Shown here piece after piece: positions 11,564 to 20,589 of a stretch of 64,000 nucleotides of DNA. The translations under genes were made by a program, and so were the position numbers. The stretch's first letter is position 1. The number at the start of each line of letters is the position of its first letter. This DNA is from Granulicella tundricola MP5ACTX9 (GTDB taxonomy: Bacteria > Acidobacteriota > Terriglobia > Terriglobales > Acidobacteriaceae): assembly GCF_000178975.2 (NCBI RefSeq), contig NC_015064.1:3968001-4032000 (forward strand), read 5' to 3'. The notes below the pieces were generated by a model. That model did not search any database, had not been told where the DNA came from, and saw only the letters and a list, made by a program, of their open reading frames with translations.

Positions 11564-11598
11564 CCTGACGGCAACCGTGTCTCCTGGCCGCGCCCTCG

Positions 11599-12261
11599 CT
11601 AACGTTTCACAGGCTTCTTGTTCACCGCAGACGTGCTGCCCTGCGGCAGAATCGTAATCGACGGCTCCGCACATTCACTCAGTCCTTTGCATACGGTTGG
11701 CGTCACGCCATCCTTGGCCAGGCAAGCCTCCACGGCAGTCAGCTCCTTGTTGCTGCAGCTCACCAGAATGCTCCCTGCCGGAAACGTCGGGTTCGCCTGT
11801 TGAAGCTGCTGTTGAATCGCGGCGGGCGTCATGGTCACAGCCTTGGTATTTTTGAAGGCCGCAGGAACCTTGAACGCGTGGAAGTCCGTGCGTTCGAGTT
11901 GGAAGAATGCATCCGGCCCAAGTCCCGTGCATGTCCCATGCTTCGGCCACTCATGTTCCAGTAGCGTAAGGTCCGGCGAGATGTCCAGATACTGGCTATA
12001 GTTCTTCGGCCCCGGCGCATTTGAGCAGCTCACCGGGTAACTGCCGTTGTTATTCTGCGGCCAAAGGCCATGCACGATGAACCCCGGTTTTGCCTTGCAC
12101 TCGGGGCTCGTCGCCTCGATCGCGCAGAACTCCGGCGACCACGAAAGATTCAATAGATAGAAATCAAATACCCCTACCTTGCCCTTCTTCTGCGCGTTTG
12201 CAGGCGCAGCGATGACAAGCAGGGAAGCAAAGAGGCACGCGAGCGAGGTCAGGGTCTTCAT
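11599..12261 (-). CDS. Ribonuclease T2 family protein, secreted
   Basis: A 220-residue protein read from the ATG at 12259-12261, with AGGA eight bases upstream and a signal peptide (about residues 1-22, ending ANA). The RNase T2 catalytic blocks are present: FIVHGLWPQ with the first catalytic histidine and LEHEWPKHGTC with the Glu/Lys/His set. These enzymes cut single-stranded RNA non-specifically through a 2',3'-cyclic phosphate; export suggests periplasmic or extracellular RNA scavenging. Paired cysteines (CSNAPG, CAIEATSPEC) fit disulfides. The gene is divergent from tyrS with a 70-base intergenic space. Confidence 0.92.
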   Translation of the reverse strand: MKTLTSLACLFASLLVIAAPANAQKKGKVGVFDFYLLNLSWSPEFCAIEATSPECKAKPGFIVHGLWPQNNNGSYPVSCSNAPGPKNYSQYLDISPDLTLLEHEWPKHGTCTGLGPDAFFQLERTDFHAFKVPAAFKNTKAVTMTPAAIQQQLQQANPTFPAGSILVSCSNKELTAVEACLAKDGVTPTVCKGLSECAEPSITILPQGSTSAVNKKPVKR

Positions 12262-12331
12262 ACCCAGAATCCTACCCGCACGCAGTGAAATGCGAAACCG
12301 GCACCGGCCACCTCCTATACTGGAGAGGCCT

Positions 12332-13606
12332 ATGTCAGATTCCAGATTCGCTCCCGTTGAAGACCAACTTGCCCTTCTCACCAAGGGCGCAGCCGAGATC
12401 ATCCCGCTCGATGACCTGCGCACGCGCCTTGAAGCCAGCCTCAAATCCGGCAAGCCCCTTCGTGTGAAGGCCGGCTTCGATCCTACCGCGCCCGACCTCC
12501 ATCTGGGCCATACCGTCCTTATGCGTAAGCTGCGCCACTTTCAGCAGCTTGGCCACACCGTCATCTTCCTCATCGGTGATTCCACCGCGCTCATCGGCGA
12601 CCCCACCGGCAAGTCCCAGACCCGCAAGCAGCTTACCCAGGCCGAGATCGACGCCAATGCAGAGACCTACAAGCAGCAAGTCTTTCGCATTCTCGATGAA
12701 TCTAAGACCGAAGTCCGCTACAACTCGGAGTGGCTCGCCAAACTCGGTTTCGCGGACATGATCCGTCTCGCCGCCAAGGCCACTGTTAGCCAGATGCTGG
12801 AGCGTGAGGACTTCCATCAGCGCTTCAACAACGAGGAGCCCATCAGCCTGCATGAGCTTCTGTACCCGCTTGCGCAGGGCTATGACTCGGTTGCACTGGA
12901 ATGCGATGTCGAACTCGGCGGGACCGACCAGAAGTTCAACCTGCTAATGGGCCGCCGCCTCCAGCGCGACGCAGGGCAGCTTCCGCAGATCGTCTTGATG
13001 ACGCCGATTCTGGAAGGCTTGGACGGTGTGCAGAAGATGTCCAAGTCGCTCGGCAACGCCGTCGGCGTAGAGGACTCGCCGTTCGATATGTTTACCAAGC
13101 TGATGACGATTCCGGATGCGCTCATCGGCCGCTACTTCACCTTCCTGACGGACCTACTGCCTGCCCAGATCGCGGTGATTGAGGAGCAGATCGTCGCCGG
13201 CCAGCTTCATCCCATGCAGGCCAAACGAGATCTTGCTCGCACCATTGTCGAAGGCTTTCACACGCTGGAGGTCGCCGCTCACGCGGAGGAGAACTGGTCG
13301 AAACAGTTCCAGCAGGGCGGCGTCTCGGACGATATCGAAGAAGTAGGCATCACGCAGGCTGAGATTGCTGGCCCGGAAGCCCATAATGCACAGGATGGCG
13401 TCACGGGCTTCACCATCAAGCTGCCTCCCCTGCTCGTCCACTGCGGTCTCTGCCCGTCAAACTCTGAAGCTACCCGCAAGCTCCGCGAAGGCGCCGTGAA
13501 GATCGACGGTGAGGTGCAGAAGGATGCCGTGATGCAACTGGCGAGCCTTCCCGTTACCTTGACGATCCGACTTGGCAAGAAAGCCAAACGAGCCGTCATT
13601 ACGTAA
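12332..13606 (+). CDS. tyrS: Tyrosyl-tRNA synthetase
   Basis: A 424-residue class I aminoacyl-tRNA synthetase. The HIGH signature appears as HLGH (residues 57-60) after GFDPTAPDL, and KMSKS lies near residues 235-239. An S4 RNA-binding domain closes the protein (about residues 355-420). The ATG at 12332 follows GGAGAGGCC. A TATACT hexamer at 12316-12321 is a good -10 candidate and would leave a leader of only a few bases. The block GDPTGKS is typical of the TyrS form common in this phylum. It is followed after 37 bases by an amine oxidase gene in the same direction. Confidence 0.96.
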   Translation: MSDSRFAPVEDQLALLTKGAAEIIPLDDLRTRLEASLKSGKPLRVKAGFDPTAPDLHLGHTVLMRKLRHFQQLGHTVIFLIGDSTALIGDPTGKSQTRKQLTQAEIDANAETYKQQVFRILDESKTEVRYNSEWLAKLGFADMIRLAAKATVSQMLEREDFHQRFNNEEPISLHELLYPLAQGYDSVALECDVELGGTDQKFNLLMGRRLQRDAGQLPQIVLMTPILEGLDGVQKMSKSLGNAVGVEDSPFDMFTKLMTIPDALIGRYFTFLTDLLPAQIAVIEEQIVAGQLHPMQAKRDLARTIVEGFHTLEVAAHAEENWSKQFQQGGVSDDIEEVGITQAEIAGPEAHNAQDGVTGFTIKLPPLLVHCGLCPSNSEATRKLREGAVKIDGEVQKDAVMQLASLPVTLTIRLGKKAKRAVIT

Positions 13607-13643
13607 GACAGACCTGAGAGCAGGGCCGGCGCATCCAACGGGA

Positions 13644-14891
13644 ATGAGCGAGTTCGATGTGTTGGTGATTGGGGCCGGAATGGCCGGGTTGTCGGCTGGC
13701 CGGGCCCTGGCTGAGGCGGGGCTGCGCGTAGTTTTGCTGGAGGGGCGGGACCGCGTCGGTGGGCGCATCCTGACCGTGCGGGCGGGGGATGAGGTCGTCG
13801 AGATGGGTGCGGAGTTCGTGCATGGACGGCCGCAGGAGCTTTGGGATTTGATCGGGGAGGCAGGTCTCCAGACCTATGAGCGGACCGGAGAGTTTCTGCG
13901 TGCGGGGGATGGCGGGTTTGAGAGTGAGGGTGATGAGGACGAGGAGCCGCTCGAAGACTTGAAGACATATGAGGGGCCTGACCTTTCGTTTGCGCAGTAT
14001 GTCGAAGGCTTGGGCCTTTCGGCGACTAAGAAGGTGGAGGCGATTGGGTACGTGGAAGGGTTCAATGCCGCCGATGCGCGGGAGGCCTCGATTATTGGGT
14101 TGGGGCGGCAGCAGGTTGCGGAGGATGCGATCGAGGGGGACCGGCTCTGGCGGATCAAGGATGGATATGACCGGGTGCCGGAGTTCCTGCTGGAACGGTT
14201 TGAGGTGGCGGGTGGGCGGGTGATGCTGGGGGCTTGCGTGAAGGAAATTGCCTGGGAGCGCGGGCGAGTGGTGGTCAAGACATCTGCAGGTGAGTTCAGG
14301 GCGGCGAAGGCCGTGGTGACGCTGCCGCTGGGAGTTTTGCAGGCGGGGGTAGTGACGTTTTCTCCGGAGCCGGCGGGGGTGATGGCGGCGGCGAGGCGGA
14401 TGAGGATGGGGCAGGTTTGCCGGTTTACGTTGGTGTTCAAGAAGATGCTCTGGCCGGAGGGGATGAGTTTTTTGATGGCGCGGGAGGCTATGCCGCCGGT
14501 GTGGTGGTCGGCGTGGCCTTCTGCGGGGCTGACGATGACGGGTTGGGTTGGTGGGCCACGGGCTGACGAGTTGATGGGGGATATGGATCTACAGGCGCGT
14601 GGGATGGCTGGGTTGGCGGCGGCTTTGGGGGTGTCAGAGGATGTCGTGAGTAAGGAGTTGATTGGGGTTCATGTGCATGACTGGGCTTCAGATGAGTTTG
14701 CGCGGGGGGCTTACTCATGGGTGCCGGTGGGTGGTGTGGACGCTTCGGCAGAGATGGGCGTGCCGATGGAGGAGACGCTGTTCTTTGCAGGGGAGCATAC
14801 GGATACGACCGGGCATTGGGGGACGGTGCATGCTGCGCTGCGGAGTGGATTGAGGGTGGCGGGGCAGGTGCTGGAGTCGATTGGGGAATGA
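13644..14891 (+). CDS. FAD-dependent amine oxidase
   Basis: A 415-residue flavoprotein of the monoamine/polyamine oxidase family. The N-terminal VIGAGMAGLSAGRALAEAG is the ADP-binding Rossmann motif, followed by the GRDRVGGR block. The C-terminal FAGEHTDTTGHWGTVHAA is the conserved FAD-contact region. No signal peptide is seen, so it is probably cytoplasmic. Substrate (polyamine, carotenoid-like or other) cannot be set from the sequence. The start chosen is the ATG at 13644, immediately before the Rossmann strand; its Shine-Dalgarno is weak (CGGGA). Codons here end mostly in G (GGG, GTG), unlike the C-ending codons of tyrS just upstream. Confidence 0.88.
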   Translation: MSEFDVLVIGAGMAGLSAGRALAEAGLRVVLLEGRDRVGGRILTVRAGDEVVEMGAEFVHGRPQELWDLIGEAGLQTYERTGEFLRAGDGGFESEGDEDEEPLEDLKTYEGPDLSFAQYVEGLGLSATKKVEAIGYVEGFNAADAREASIIGLGRQQVAEDAIEGDRLWRIKDGYDRVPEFLLERFEVAGGRVMLGACVKEIAWERGRVVVKTSAGEFRAAKAVVTLPLGVLQAGVVTFSPEPAGVMAAARRMRMGQVCRFTLVFKKMLWPEGMSFLMAREAMPPVWWSAWPSAGLTMTGWVGGPRADELMGDMDLQARGMAGLAAALGVSEDVVSKELIGVHVHDWASDEFARGAYSWVPVGGVDASAEMGVPMEETLFFAGEHTDTTGHWGTVHAALRSGLRVAGQVLESIGE

Positions 14892-14998
14892 TTGGGAGCG
14901 GTGAAAACCCACCTCCGAAATCCGGACATGGGGCACCCAGGTCTGGGGTTGGGATAAATGTGTGAACTCGGATTGGCTGGGGTGCATCTGAGGTTAGT

Positions 14999-17900
14999 AT
15001 GGTTGCCACGAAATCTCTTCTGAACACGCCCCTGGATATCACGCCTGATACGACGATCATGGTAAATGGGGAGGCTGTTGCCGCTCATGCGGGAGAGCAT
15101 CTCATTGAGGCGCTGAATCGCCATGCAACGGCTTTGAACGTCAAGGGCACGCCGCAGGTCTGCTACGTGCCGCAGATGGGGCCGATCCAGAGTTGCGATA
15201 CCTGCATGGTGAAGGTGGATGGGAAGCTGGTGCGGGCCTGTGGGACTCCTGTGACCAGCCAGATGAAGGTGGAGACCGAAGGGTATGAGGTGGATGTGGC
15301 GCAGCGGGAGGCGTTTGACCGCATTCTGCAGAATCACATGCTGTACTGCACGGTCTGCGATAACAACAACCAGAACTGCACGGTACATAACGCGACGGCG
15401 GACCTGGATGTGAAGCATCAGGCTCGTCCTTATATGGAGAAGCCGTATGAGAAGGATATGTCCAACCCCTTCTACCGGTATGACCCGAACCAGTGCATTC
15501 TGTGCGGGCGTTGCGTCGAGGCCTGTCAGAGCGTGCAGGTAAACGAGACGCTTACGATCAACTGGGAGAGTGAGCACCCGCGGGTGTTGTGGGATGGCGG
15601 GGAGAAGATTGAGGGATCGTCGTGTGTGTCGTGTGGGCACTGCGTGACGGTTTGCCCATGCAATGCGCTGATGGAGAAGACGATGATCGGCCATGCGGGG
15701 TACCTGACGAACATTCCGCCGAAGGTCCTGGACGACATGATCGAGGTAGTGAAGGGGATCGAGCCGCCGATTGGGTACGGGCCGATTCTGGCGCTGAGCG
15801 AGATGGAATCGGAGATGCGGCATCAGCGGGTGAAGCGTACGAAGACCGTGTGCACGTACTGCGGGGTGGGGTGCAGCTTCGAGGTGTGGACGCGGGATCG
15901 GCATATCTTGAAGATCGAGCCGACGCATGGGCCGGCGAACGGCATTTCGACGTGCGTGAAGGGCAAGTTTGCGTGGGATTTTATCAACTCGCCCGACAGG
16001 TTGACGCAGCCGCTGATGCGGCAGGGCGATACGTTTGTGCCGATCACGTGGGATGCGGCTCTGGACCTGATCGCAGAGAAGTGGGGGAAGATCAAGGAGG
16101 AGCATGGGCCGGATGCGCTGGCGTTTATCGCTTCCTCCAAGTGCACGAACGAAGAGAGCTACCTGATGCAGAAGCTGGCGCGGCAGGTGGTGGGGACGAA
16201 CAATATCGATAATTGCAGCCGGTACTGCCAGACGCCGGCTTCGATGGGATTGCAGCGGACGGTGGGGTATGGGGCGGACTCGGGATCGATCTCGGATATC
16301 GAGATGGCTTCGCTGGTGATCATCGTGGGGGCGAACTCGGCGGAGTCGCATCCGGTGCTGGCTACGCGGATCAAGCGGTCTCAGAAGCATCGGGGGCAGA
16401 GGCTGATCGTAGCCGATATCCGGAAGCATGAGATGGCGGAGCGGGCGGACATGTTCATTCAGCCGAACCCTTCTACGGACGAGGTCTGGCTGAGCGGCGT
16501 GGCGAAGTACATCCTGGATCACAACCTGGCGAAGATGGCCTTCGTTCATAAATGGGTGAACAAGTTTGAGGAGTATGCAAAGTCGCTGGAGCCGTTCACG
16601 CTGGAGTATGTGGAGCAGGTGACGGGTCTCTCGCAGGACACGATGATCACGCTGGCGAATGAGATTGCGGCGGCCCCTACAGTTTGCATTCTGTGGGCGA
16701 TGGGGGTGACCCAGCATTGTGGCGGCGCGGATACCTCGACCTGCATCAGCAATCTGCTGTTGCTGACGGGGAACTATATGCGGCCGGGGACTGGGGCTTA
16801 TCCTCTGCGCGGGCATAACAATGTGCAGGGTGCGAGCGACTTTGGGTCGATGCCGAACATCTTCTCCGGCTACCAGAAGGTGGATGACGCGGAGATTCGC
16901 GGGAAGTTTGAGGCGGACTGGGGATGCACGCTGCCGGTGAACAAGGGACTGGATAACCGGGAGATGATCGAGGCGATCCACGCCGGCAAGCTGAAGGCGA
17001 TGTACATCAAGGGCGAGGATACGATCACATCCGACTCAAACGCGAACGATGTGGGCGAAGCGCTGCGGAAGCTCGACTTCCTGATCGTGCAGGACATCAA
17101 CTTCTCTGTGACGTGCGAGTATGCGGATCTGATCTTGCCGGCTTCGCCATCGCTGGAGAAGGATGGGACGTTTGTGAATACGGAGCGGCGGATTCAACGG
17201 CTATATAAAGCGCTGGAGCCACTGGGAGAGTCGAAGCCGGACTGGGTGATTCTGCAGATGATTGCGAATCGTCTGGGGGCTGGGTGGGACTATAAGCATC
17301 CTTCGGATGTGATGGTGGAGGTGGCTCGGCTGACGCCGAGCATGGCGGGCGTGACGTATGAGCGGCTGGAAGGGTTCAAATCGCTGCAATGGCCGGTGGC
17401 GAAGGATGGGACCGACACGCCGCTTTGCTATACGGAGAAGTTCGCGCTGCCGGATGGGAAGGCGACGTTCTGGCCGCTGGTGTATGTTCCGCCATCGGAG
17501 GAGGTCAGTGCCAAGTACGATCTGCACCTGAATAATGGGCGCCTGCTGGAGCACTTTGAGCAGGGATCGATGACTTATCGGTCGCCGGGGATCAAGGAGA
17601 TCACGCCGGAGAACTTTGTGGAGGTATCGCCTGAGTTAGCGGCGGAGCGTGGGATTGCGACGGGCCGGTATGTGCAGTTGACGAGTCCGTATGGTCGGGT
17701 GAGGGTGCAGGTGCTGGTGTCGGACCGGGTGAAGGGCAAACAGCTTTATATGCCGCTGAACTCGGTAGCGGAGCCGGTGAATAAGCTGACGGGCTCGCAC
17801 ACGGACCGGGCGACTCATACCCCGGCGTTCAAGGAGACCTCGGTTGAGATGACGGTGCTTCCGGAGATGGGGGAGAATCCGCTGCCGAGGAAGAACTTCC

Positions 17901-18025
17901 GGTATGGGACTCGGCATCCGCAGATGGGATTAGAGATTGAGCGGAAGTGGGCGCTGCCGGGGTATCACCTGCCGGGAACGAAGGAGAGCGATAAGCTCGT
18001 GCAGATCAAGTCGATTACGGTTTAG
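14999..18025 (+). CDS. Formate dehydrogenase-like molybdenum enzyme, alpha subunit
   Basis: A 1008-residue molybdopterin oxidoreductase with a NuoG-like front. In order: a [2Fe-2S] ferredoxin domain (Cys55, 66, 69, 81), a His/Cys cluster (YCTVCDNNNQNC), two ferredoxin-type [4Fe-4S] motifs (CILCGRCVEAC and CVSCGHCVTVC), the MopB cluster (CTYCGVGC), then bis-MGD domains. The Mo-ligand position is Cys410 in NCSRYCQTP, so no selenocysteine is needed. The residue after it is Gln, not the usual His. The layout and the DUF1641 neighbour match the Bacillus YjgC/YrhE type. It is probably a cytoplasmic formate oxidoreductase, but the partner and electron acceptor are not visible here. Confidence 0.88.
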   Translation: MVATKSLLNTPLDITPDTTIMVNGEAVAAHAGEHLIEALNRHATALNVKGTPQVCYVPQMGPIQSCDTCMVKVDGKLVRACGTPVTSQMKVETEGYEVDVAQREAFDRILQNHMLYCTVCDNNNQNCTVHNATADLDVKHQARPYMEKPYEKDMSNPFYRYDPNQCILCGRCVEACQSVQVNETLTINWESEHPRVLWDGGEKIEGSSCVSCGHCVTVCPCNALMEKTMIGHAGYLTNIPPKVLDDMIEVVKGIEPPIGYGPILALSEMESEMRHQRVKRTKTVCTYCGVGCSFEVWTRDRHILKIEPTHGPANGISTCVKGKFAWDFINSPDRLTQPLMRQGDTFVPITWDAALDLIAEKWGKIKEEHGPDALAFIASSKCTNEESYLMQKLARQVVGTNNIDNCSRYCQTPASMGLQRTVGYGADSGSISDIEMASLVIIVGANSAESHPVLATRIKRSQKHRGQRLIVADIRKHEMAERADMFIQPNPSTDEVWLSGVAKYILDHNLAKMAFVHKWVNKFEEYAKSLEPFTLEYVEQVTGLSQDTMITLANEIAAAPTVCILWAMGVTQHCGGADTSTCISNLLLLTGNYMRPGTGAYPLRGHNNVQGASDFGSMPNIFSGYQKVDDAEIRGKFEADWGCTLPVNKGLDNREMIEAIHAGKLKAMYIKGEDTITSDSNANDVGEALRKLDFLIVQDINFSVTCEYADLILPASPSLEKDGTFVNTERRIQRLYKALEPLGESKPDWVILQMIANRLGAGWDYKHPSDVMVEVARLTPSMAGVTYERLEGFKSLQWPVAKDGTDTPLCYTEKFALPDGKATFWPLVYVPPSEEVSAKYDLHLNNGRLLEHFEQGSMTYRSPGIKEITPENFVEVSPELAAERGIATGRYVQLTSPYGRVRVQVLVSDRVKGKQLYMPLNSVAEPVNKLTGSHTDRATHTPAFKETSVEMTVLPEMGENPLPRKNFRYGTRHPQMGLEIERKWALPGYHLPGTKESDKLVQIKSITV

Positions 18026-18037
18026 AGAGCGGAGATT

Positions 18038-18505
18038 ATGGCGAATCCACTGAAGTTCAAGGTTGTGGTCGATCCGAAGTTGGAGTTGCAGCGGCAGCTT
18101 GAGGCTGCGCCGGTGGAGAATGCGGAGGCGCTGCTGGTCGCGTACGACATTCTGAAGACGGCGCATGCGAATGGAACGCTGGACCTGGTGAATGGACTGG
18201 TGGGTGGGCGCGACATCATTGCGGCGAAGGTGGCGGAGTATGCGAAGCTGCCGGGTGGGATCGCGGCGATACGGAATCTGCTGGAATTGAGCAAGATTCT
18301 GATGGCGATCGATCCGGAGACGCTGGATCAGTTGACGAGGTGCGTGACGGCAGCGGTGGGGCAGCACCAGGCGGAGACTAAGCCGCCTTCGCTGTGGGCG
18401 CTGGCGCGGCGGGCTACGAGCGAGGATAGCCGACGGGGGCTGTCGTTCATGACGCTGGTGCTGGCGGCGGTGGGCAAGTCGCTGAAGGGTACGCCGGAGA
18501 AGTAA
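18038..18505 (+). CDS. DUF1641 family protein, formate dehydrogenase partner
   Basis: A 155-residue helical protein without membrane segments or cysteines. Its central part (ALLVAYDILKTAHANGTLDLVNGLVGGRD, split here by description, and LLELSKILMAIDPETLDQL) fits DUF1641. In Bacillus the homologues YjgD and YrhD lie beside formate dehydrogenase genes, and the same arrangement holds here: it starts 12 bases after the stop of the large subunit and is surely co-transcribed. The molecular role is not established; assembly or electron transfer partner are both possible. It is followed after nine bases by kdsA. Confidence 0.8.
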   Translation: MANPLKFKVVVDPKLELQRQLEAAPVENAEALLVAYDILKTAHANGTLDLVNGLVGGRDIIAAKVAEYAKLPGGIAAIRNLLELSKILMAIDPETLDQLTRCVTAAVGQHQAETKPPSLWALARRATSEDSRRGLSFMTLVLAAVGKSLKGTPEK

Positions 18506-18514
18506 GATGGTGGG

Positions 18515-19354
18515 GTGAAACTACCTGAGAAGACGTTTGAGATTGGGCCGATTGCGGTTGGCCGTGGGAAGCTCTTTTTGATTGCAGGGCCTTGTGTGCT
18601 CGAGGGCGAGAGCCATGCCCGTGGACTGGCCGAAGCGGTGCAGAAGATTGCGGCCGAGGTGGGGATTCCCTACTGCTTCAAGGCGAGCTACGACAAGGCA
18701 AACCGGACGAGTATCAAGAGCTTTAGGGGGCCTGGGTTGGTGGAGGGGACCCGTATATTGAGGGCGATCGCCAAGGATACAGGGCTGCCGGTGCTGACGG
18801 ATGTGCATACTCCGGAGGACTGTGCGCGGCTTTCGGACGCTGTCGGGGATGTTGAGTTGATGATGCAGATTCCGGCGTTTCTGTGCCGCCAGACGGATCT
18901 GCTGATCGCGGCGGCGGAGACCGGGCGGGCGATCAATGTTAAGAAGGGCCAGTTTGTGGCGCCGGGGGATATGCGGCACGCGGTGCAGAAGGTCCGGGAC
19001 TCGGGTAACGAGCGGGTGAGCCTGTGCGAGCGGGGGGCCAGCTTTGGGTATAACAACCTGGTCGTCGATATGCGGGCGCTGCCGATCATGCGGGAGTTTG
19101 CACCGGTCATCTTCGATGGGACTCATGCGGTGCAGACGCCTTCAGCCGGGAATGGGGTGTCCGGGGGGCAGCCGGAGTTCATTCCGGTGCTGGCTCGGGC
19201 GGCTGTGGCGGCGGGGGTGGATGGGGTGTTTCTGGAGGTGCATGACAATCCTGCGGAGGCCAAGTCGGATGGTGCGAATGCGCTTCGGCTGGATCGGTTG
19301 AAGGGCGTCCTGGAGGAGTTGGTGGCGGTGCATGAGGTGGTGGGGCGGTATTAA
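18515..19354 (+). CDS. kdsA: 3-deoxy-8-phosphooctulonate synthase
   Basis: A 279-residue class I DAHP-synthase-family enzyme that condenses phosphoenolpyruvate with arabinose 5-phosphate to make KDO-8-phosphate for lipopolysaccharide. Motifs: IAGPCVLEGE, the substrate-binding KASYDKANRTS, and FDGTHAVQTPSAGNGVSGG near residue 205. The start is GTG at 18515, nine bases after the DUF1641 gene, so it may be the last gene of the formate dehydrogenase transcript although its function is unrelated. No terminator follows directly; hairpins lie 100-300 bases downstream. Confidence 0.95.
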   Translation: MKLPEKTFEIGPIAVGRGKLFLIAGPCVLEGESHARGLAEAVQKIAAEVGIPYCFKASYDKANRTSIKSFRGPGLVEGTRILRAIAKDTGLPVLTDVHTPEDCARLSDAVGDVELMMQIPAFLCRQTDLLIAAAETGRAINVKKGQFVAPGDMRHAVQKVRDSGNERVSLCERGASFGYNNLVVDMRALPIMREFAPVIFDGTHAVQTPSAGNGVSGGQPEFIPVLARAAVAAGVDGVFLEVHDNPAEAKSDGANALRLDRLKGVLEELVAVHEVVGRY

Positions 19355-19456
19355 GACCCCCTCCCCACCTTAAGTGTCAAAGTCTTCATAAAGAATGACT
19401 TAGGTCTGGACCTCTTTTGCAAAGGCTTCATTTCAGGGATCTTGAGCTCATCATGA

Positions 19457-19480
19457 CGCACACTCGTAAATGAGTGTGCG
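19457..19480. repeat. Perfect inverted repeat
   Basis: CGCACACTC (19457-19465) and GAGTGTGCG (19472-19480) form a nine-base-pair stem with a six-base loop. Four bases later comes a run of seven A residues (19485-19491), which on the minus strand is the T tract of the neighbouring hairpin. Confidence 0.55.
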
Positions 19481-19484
19481 GAGC

Positions 19485-19512
19485 AAAAAAACGGCCCCTC
19501 GGGTGAGGGGCC
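19485..19512 (-). terminator. Rho-independent terminator, minus strand
   Basis: GGCCCCTC and GAGGGGCC pair around a four-base loop (19493-19512). On the minus strand the stem is followed, after one G, by seven T residues. It would end transcripts coming from the OmpA-family gene, 187 bases past its stop. Confidence 0.7.
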
Positions 19513-19629
19513 AATCTGCCTTGGTTCTCTCTGGTTAGGAGAGGGCGTTGCGGTTGAAGCTCGGCTAGCCTGATGATGGCGCTTTTGGGCTCAACTCGCG
19601 ATCTTGTGGTTCTGAACTTTGGTGTTGCT

Positions 19630-19668
19630 GGCGGGACGTGAGTTTTATGCTCACTTCCCGCCCTTTTT
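19630..19668 (+). terminator. Rho-independent terminator, plus strand
   Basis: GGCGGG (19630-19635) pairs with CCCGCC (19657-19662), with an inner GTGAG/CTCAC stem, and CTTTTT follows on the plus strand. It would end a plus-strand transcript, either a long kdsA 3' end or an unrecognised RNA. Confidence 0.65.
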
Positions 19669-19698
19669 GACGTGAAGCCTACGATAAACGGTTACAGC

Positions 19699-20589
19699 TT
19701 AGTTGGTGCCGGGTGTGGGAGCCGACGTGGAGCTCGAGCTTCCCATGGTGGCGAGGCTGTTGTGGAGCAGGGTCACGCGGACGCCGTTGGTGACGGGCTT
19801 GGTGCCGTCATTCGAGGCGGTCTGCGCGGCGATCTGATCCTTGGTGGCGCGGCCGAGGCCGGTACGGTAGATGCGGTAGATCGGCACCTGGTGCTCGGTG
19901 ACGAGGTAACGGACGACCGAGTCAGCCATTGCCTGCGACTGGGGTACGCCTGCGCGGCTGTAGCCCTGAACCTCTACGATGAAGCCCTTCTCAGACGCCA
20001 GCTTGGCGGCGAGATCGTCGAGGCTTGCCTTAGCCTTGGGACCGAGGGTGGTGCGGCCTGCGGTAAAGGGTACAGCCTCGGACGTGACGGCCTGGTACTG
20101 GTCGAGATTTGAGACCGTGCCGCTGAGTGCGGTGGTGTGCGAATCAGCGGAGACGGCTAGGGAGTTTGCCTGATCGGCGCGGCTGGAAGCATCGGCGGCG
20201 TGCGCGTCAGCAGCCTGGGCGGAGGTCATCGCCTTGCTGATGCCGGCGGTGGCGCGGGAGTCTACGTCGCGGATGTCGTTTGCGTTCTTCGCCTGGAGCT
20301 CGTCGAGCTCGTTGACGCGATCCTTGAGGGGATCAACCTGGCGATGTACCCACTTTTTCCGGGCCATGGGGTTCATGTGACCCCAGAAGCCTTCGTGCGA
20401 CTGTGTCTCGAGAGGCTTGCCCGTCGCGTAGGTCGAGGTATCGGCCTGGCCGCTGGTGGCGGAAGTGGAAGACTGGGCCGGTGTTGTCTGGCTCGTGGCG
20501 GACTGACCTAACGCTGAACCACCGACCGCACCAAAGGAGGTGACAGCGAACAGAACTGCGGTACCAAGAACTTTATAAGACTTGACCAT
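19699..20589 (-). CDS. OmpA-family outer membrane/peptidoglycan-binding protein
   Basis: A 296-residue protein with a signal peptide (about residues 1-29). A Ser/Thr/Ala/Gln-rich linker comes next, then a helical heptad-like region (about residues 80-155, many Ala, Asp and Ser) and a C-terminal OmpA-like domain (about 165-270; GRTTLGPKAKASLDDLA, VEVQGYSR, then GLGRA). The C-terminal fold binds diaminopimelate in peptidoglycan, so it probably tethers the envelope. The usual NxxLSxxRA motif is degenerate (PQSQAMADSV). The strong GGAGG Shine-Dalgarno lies 12 bases before the ATG. The gene is followed by a minus-strand terminator at 19485-19512. Confidence 0.82.
   Translation of the reverse strand: MVKSYKVLGTAVLFAVTSFGAVGGSALGQSATSQTTPAQSSTSATSGQADTSTYATGKPLETQSHEGFWGHMNPMARKKWVHRQVDPLKDRVNELDELQAKNANDIRDVDSRATAGISKAMTSAQAADAHAADASSRADQANSLAVSADSHTTALSGTVSNLDQYQAVTSEAVPFTAGRTTLGPKAKASLDDLAAKLASEKGFIVEVQGYSRAGVPQSQAMADSVVRYLVTEHQVPIYRIYRTGLGRATKDQIAAQTASNDGTKPVTNGVRVTLLHNSLATMGSSSSTSAPTPGTN

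Larger units (their letters stand above)
19355..19698. other. Hairpin-rich intergenic region, possible untranslated RNA
   Basis: These 344 bases between convergent kdsA and the OmpA-like gene hold three strong inverted repeats: 19457-19480, 19493-19512 and 19630-19662. Two have T tracts on opposite strands. No reading frame with coding character was found. The stretch from about 19513 to 19629 lies between terminators of opposite direction and is too far from kdsA to be a normal 3' end, so a small RNA is possible. I recognise no known RNA family. Confidence 0.45.

Noticed and set aside
16211..16228. Selenocysteine codon in the formate dehydrogenase
   Set aside because: The ligand codon is TGC (Cys), with no in-frame TGA, so no Sec machinery is required.
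14711..16981. Open frame of 756 codons antisense to the formate dehydrogenase gene
   Set aside because: Its product is arginine/histidine/leucine-rich without domains and mirrors the high-GC codons of the true gene.
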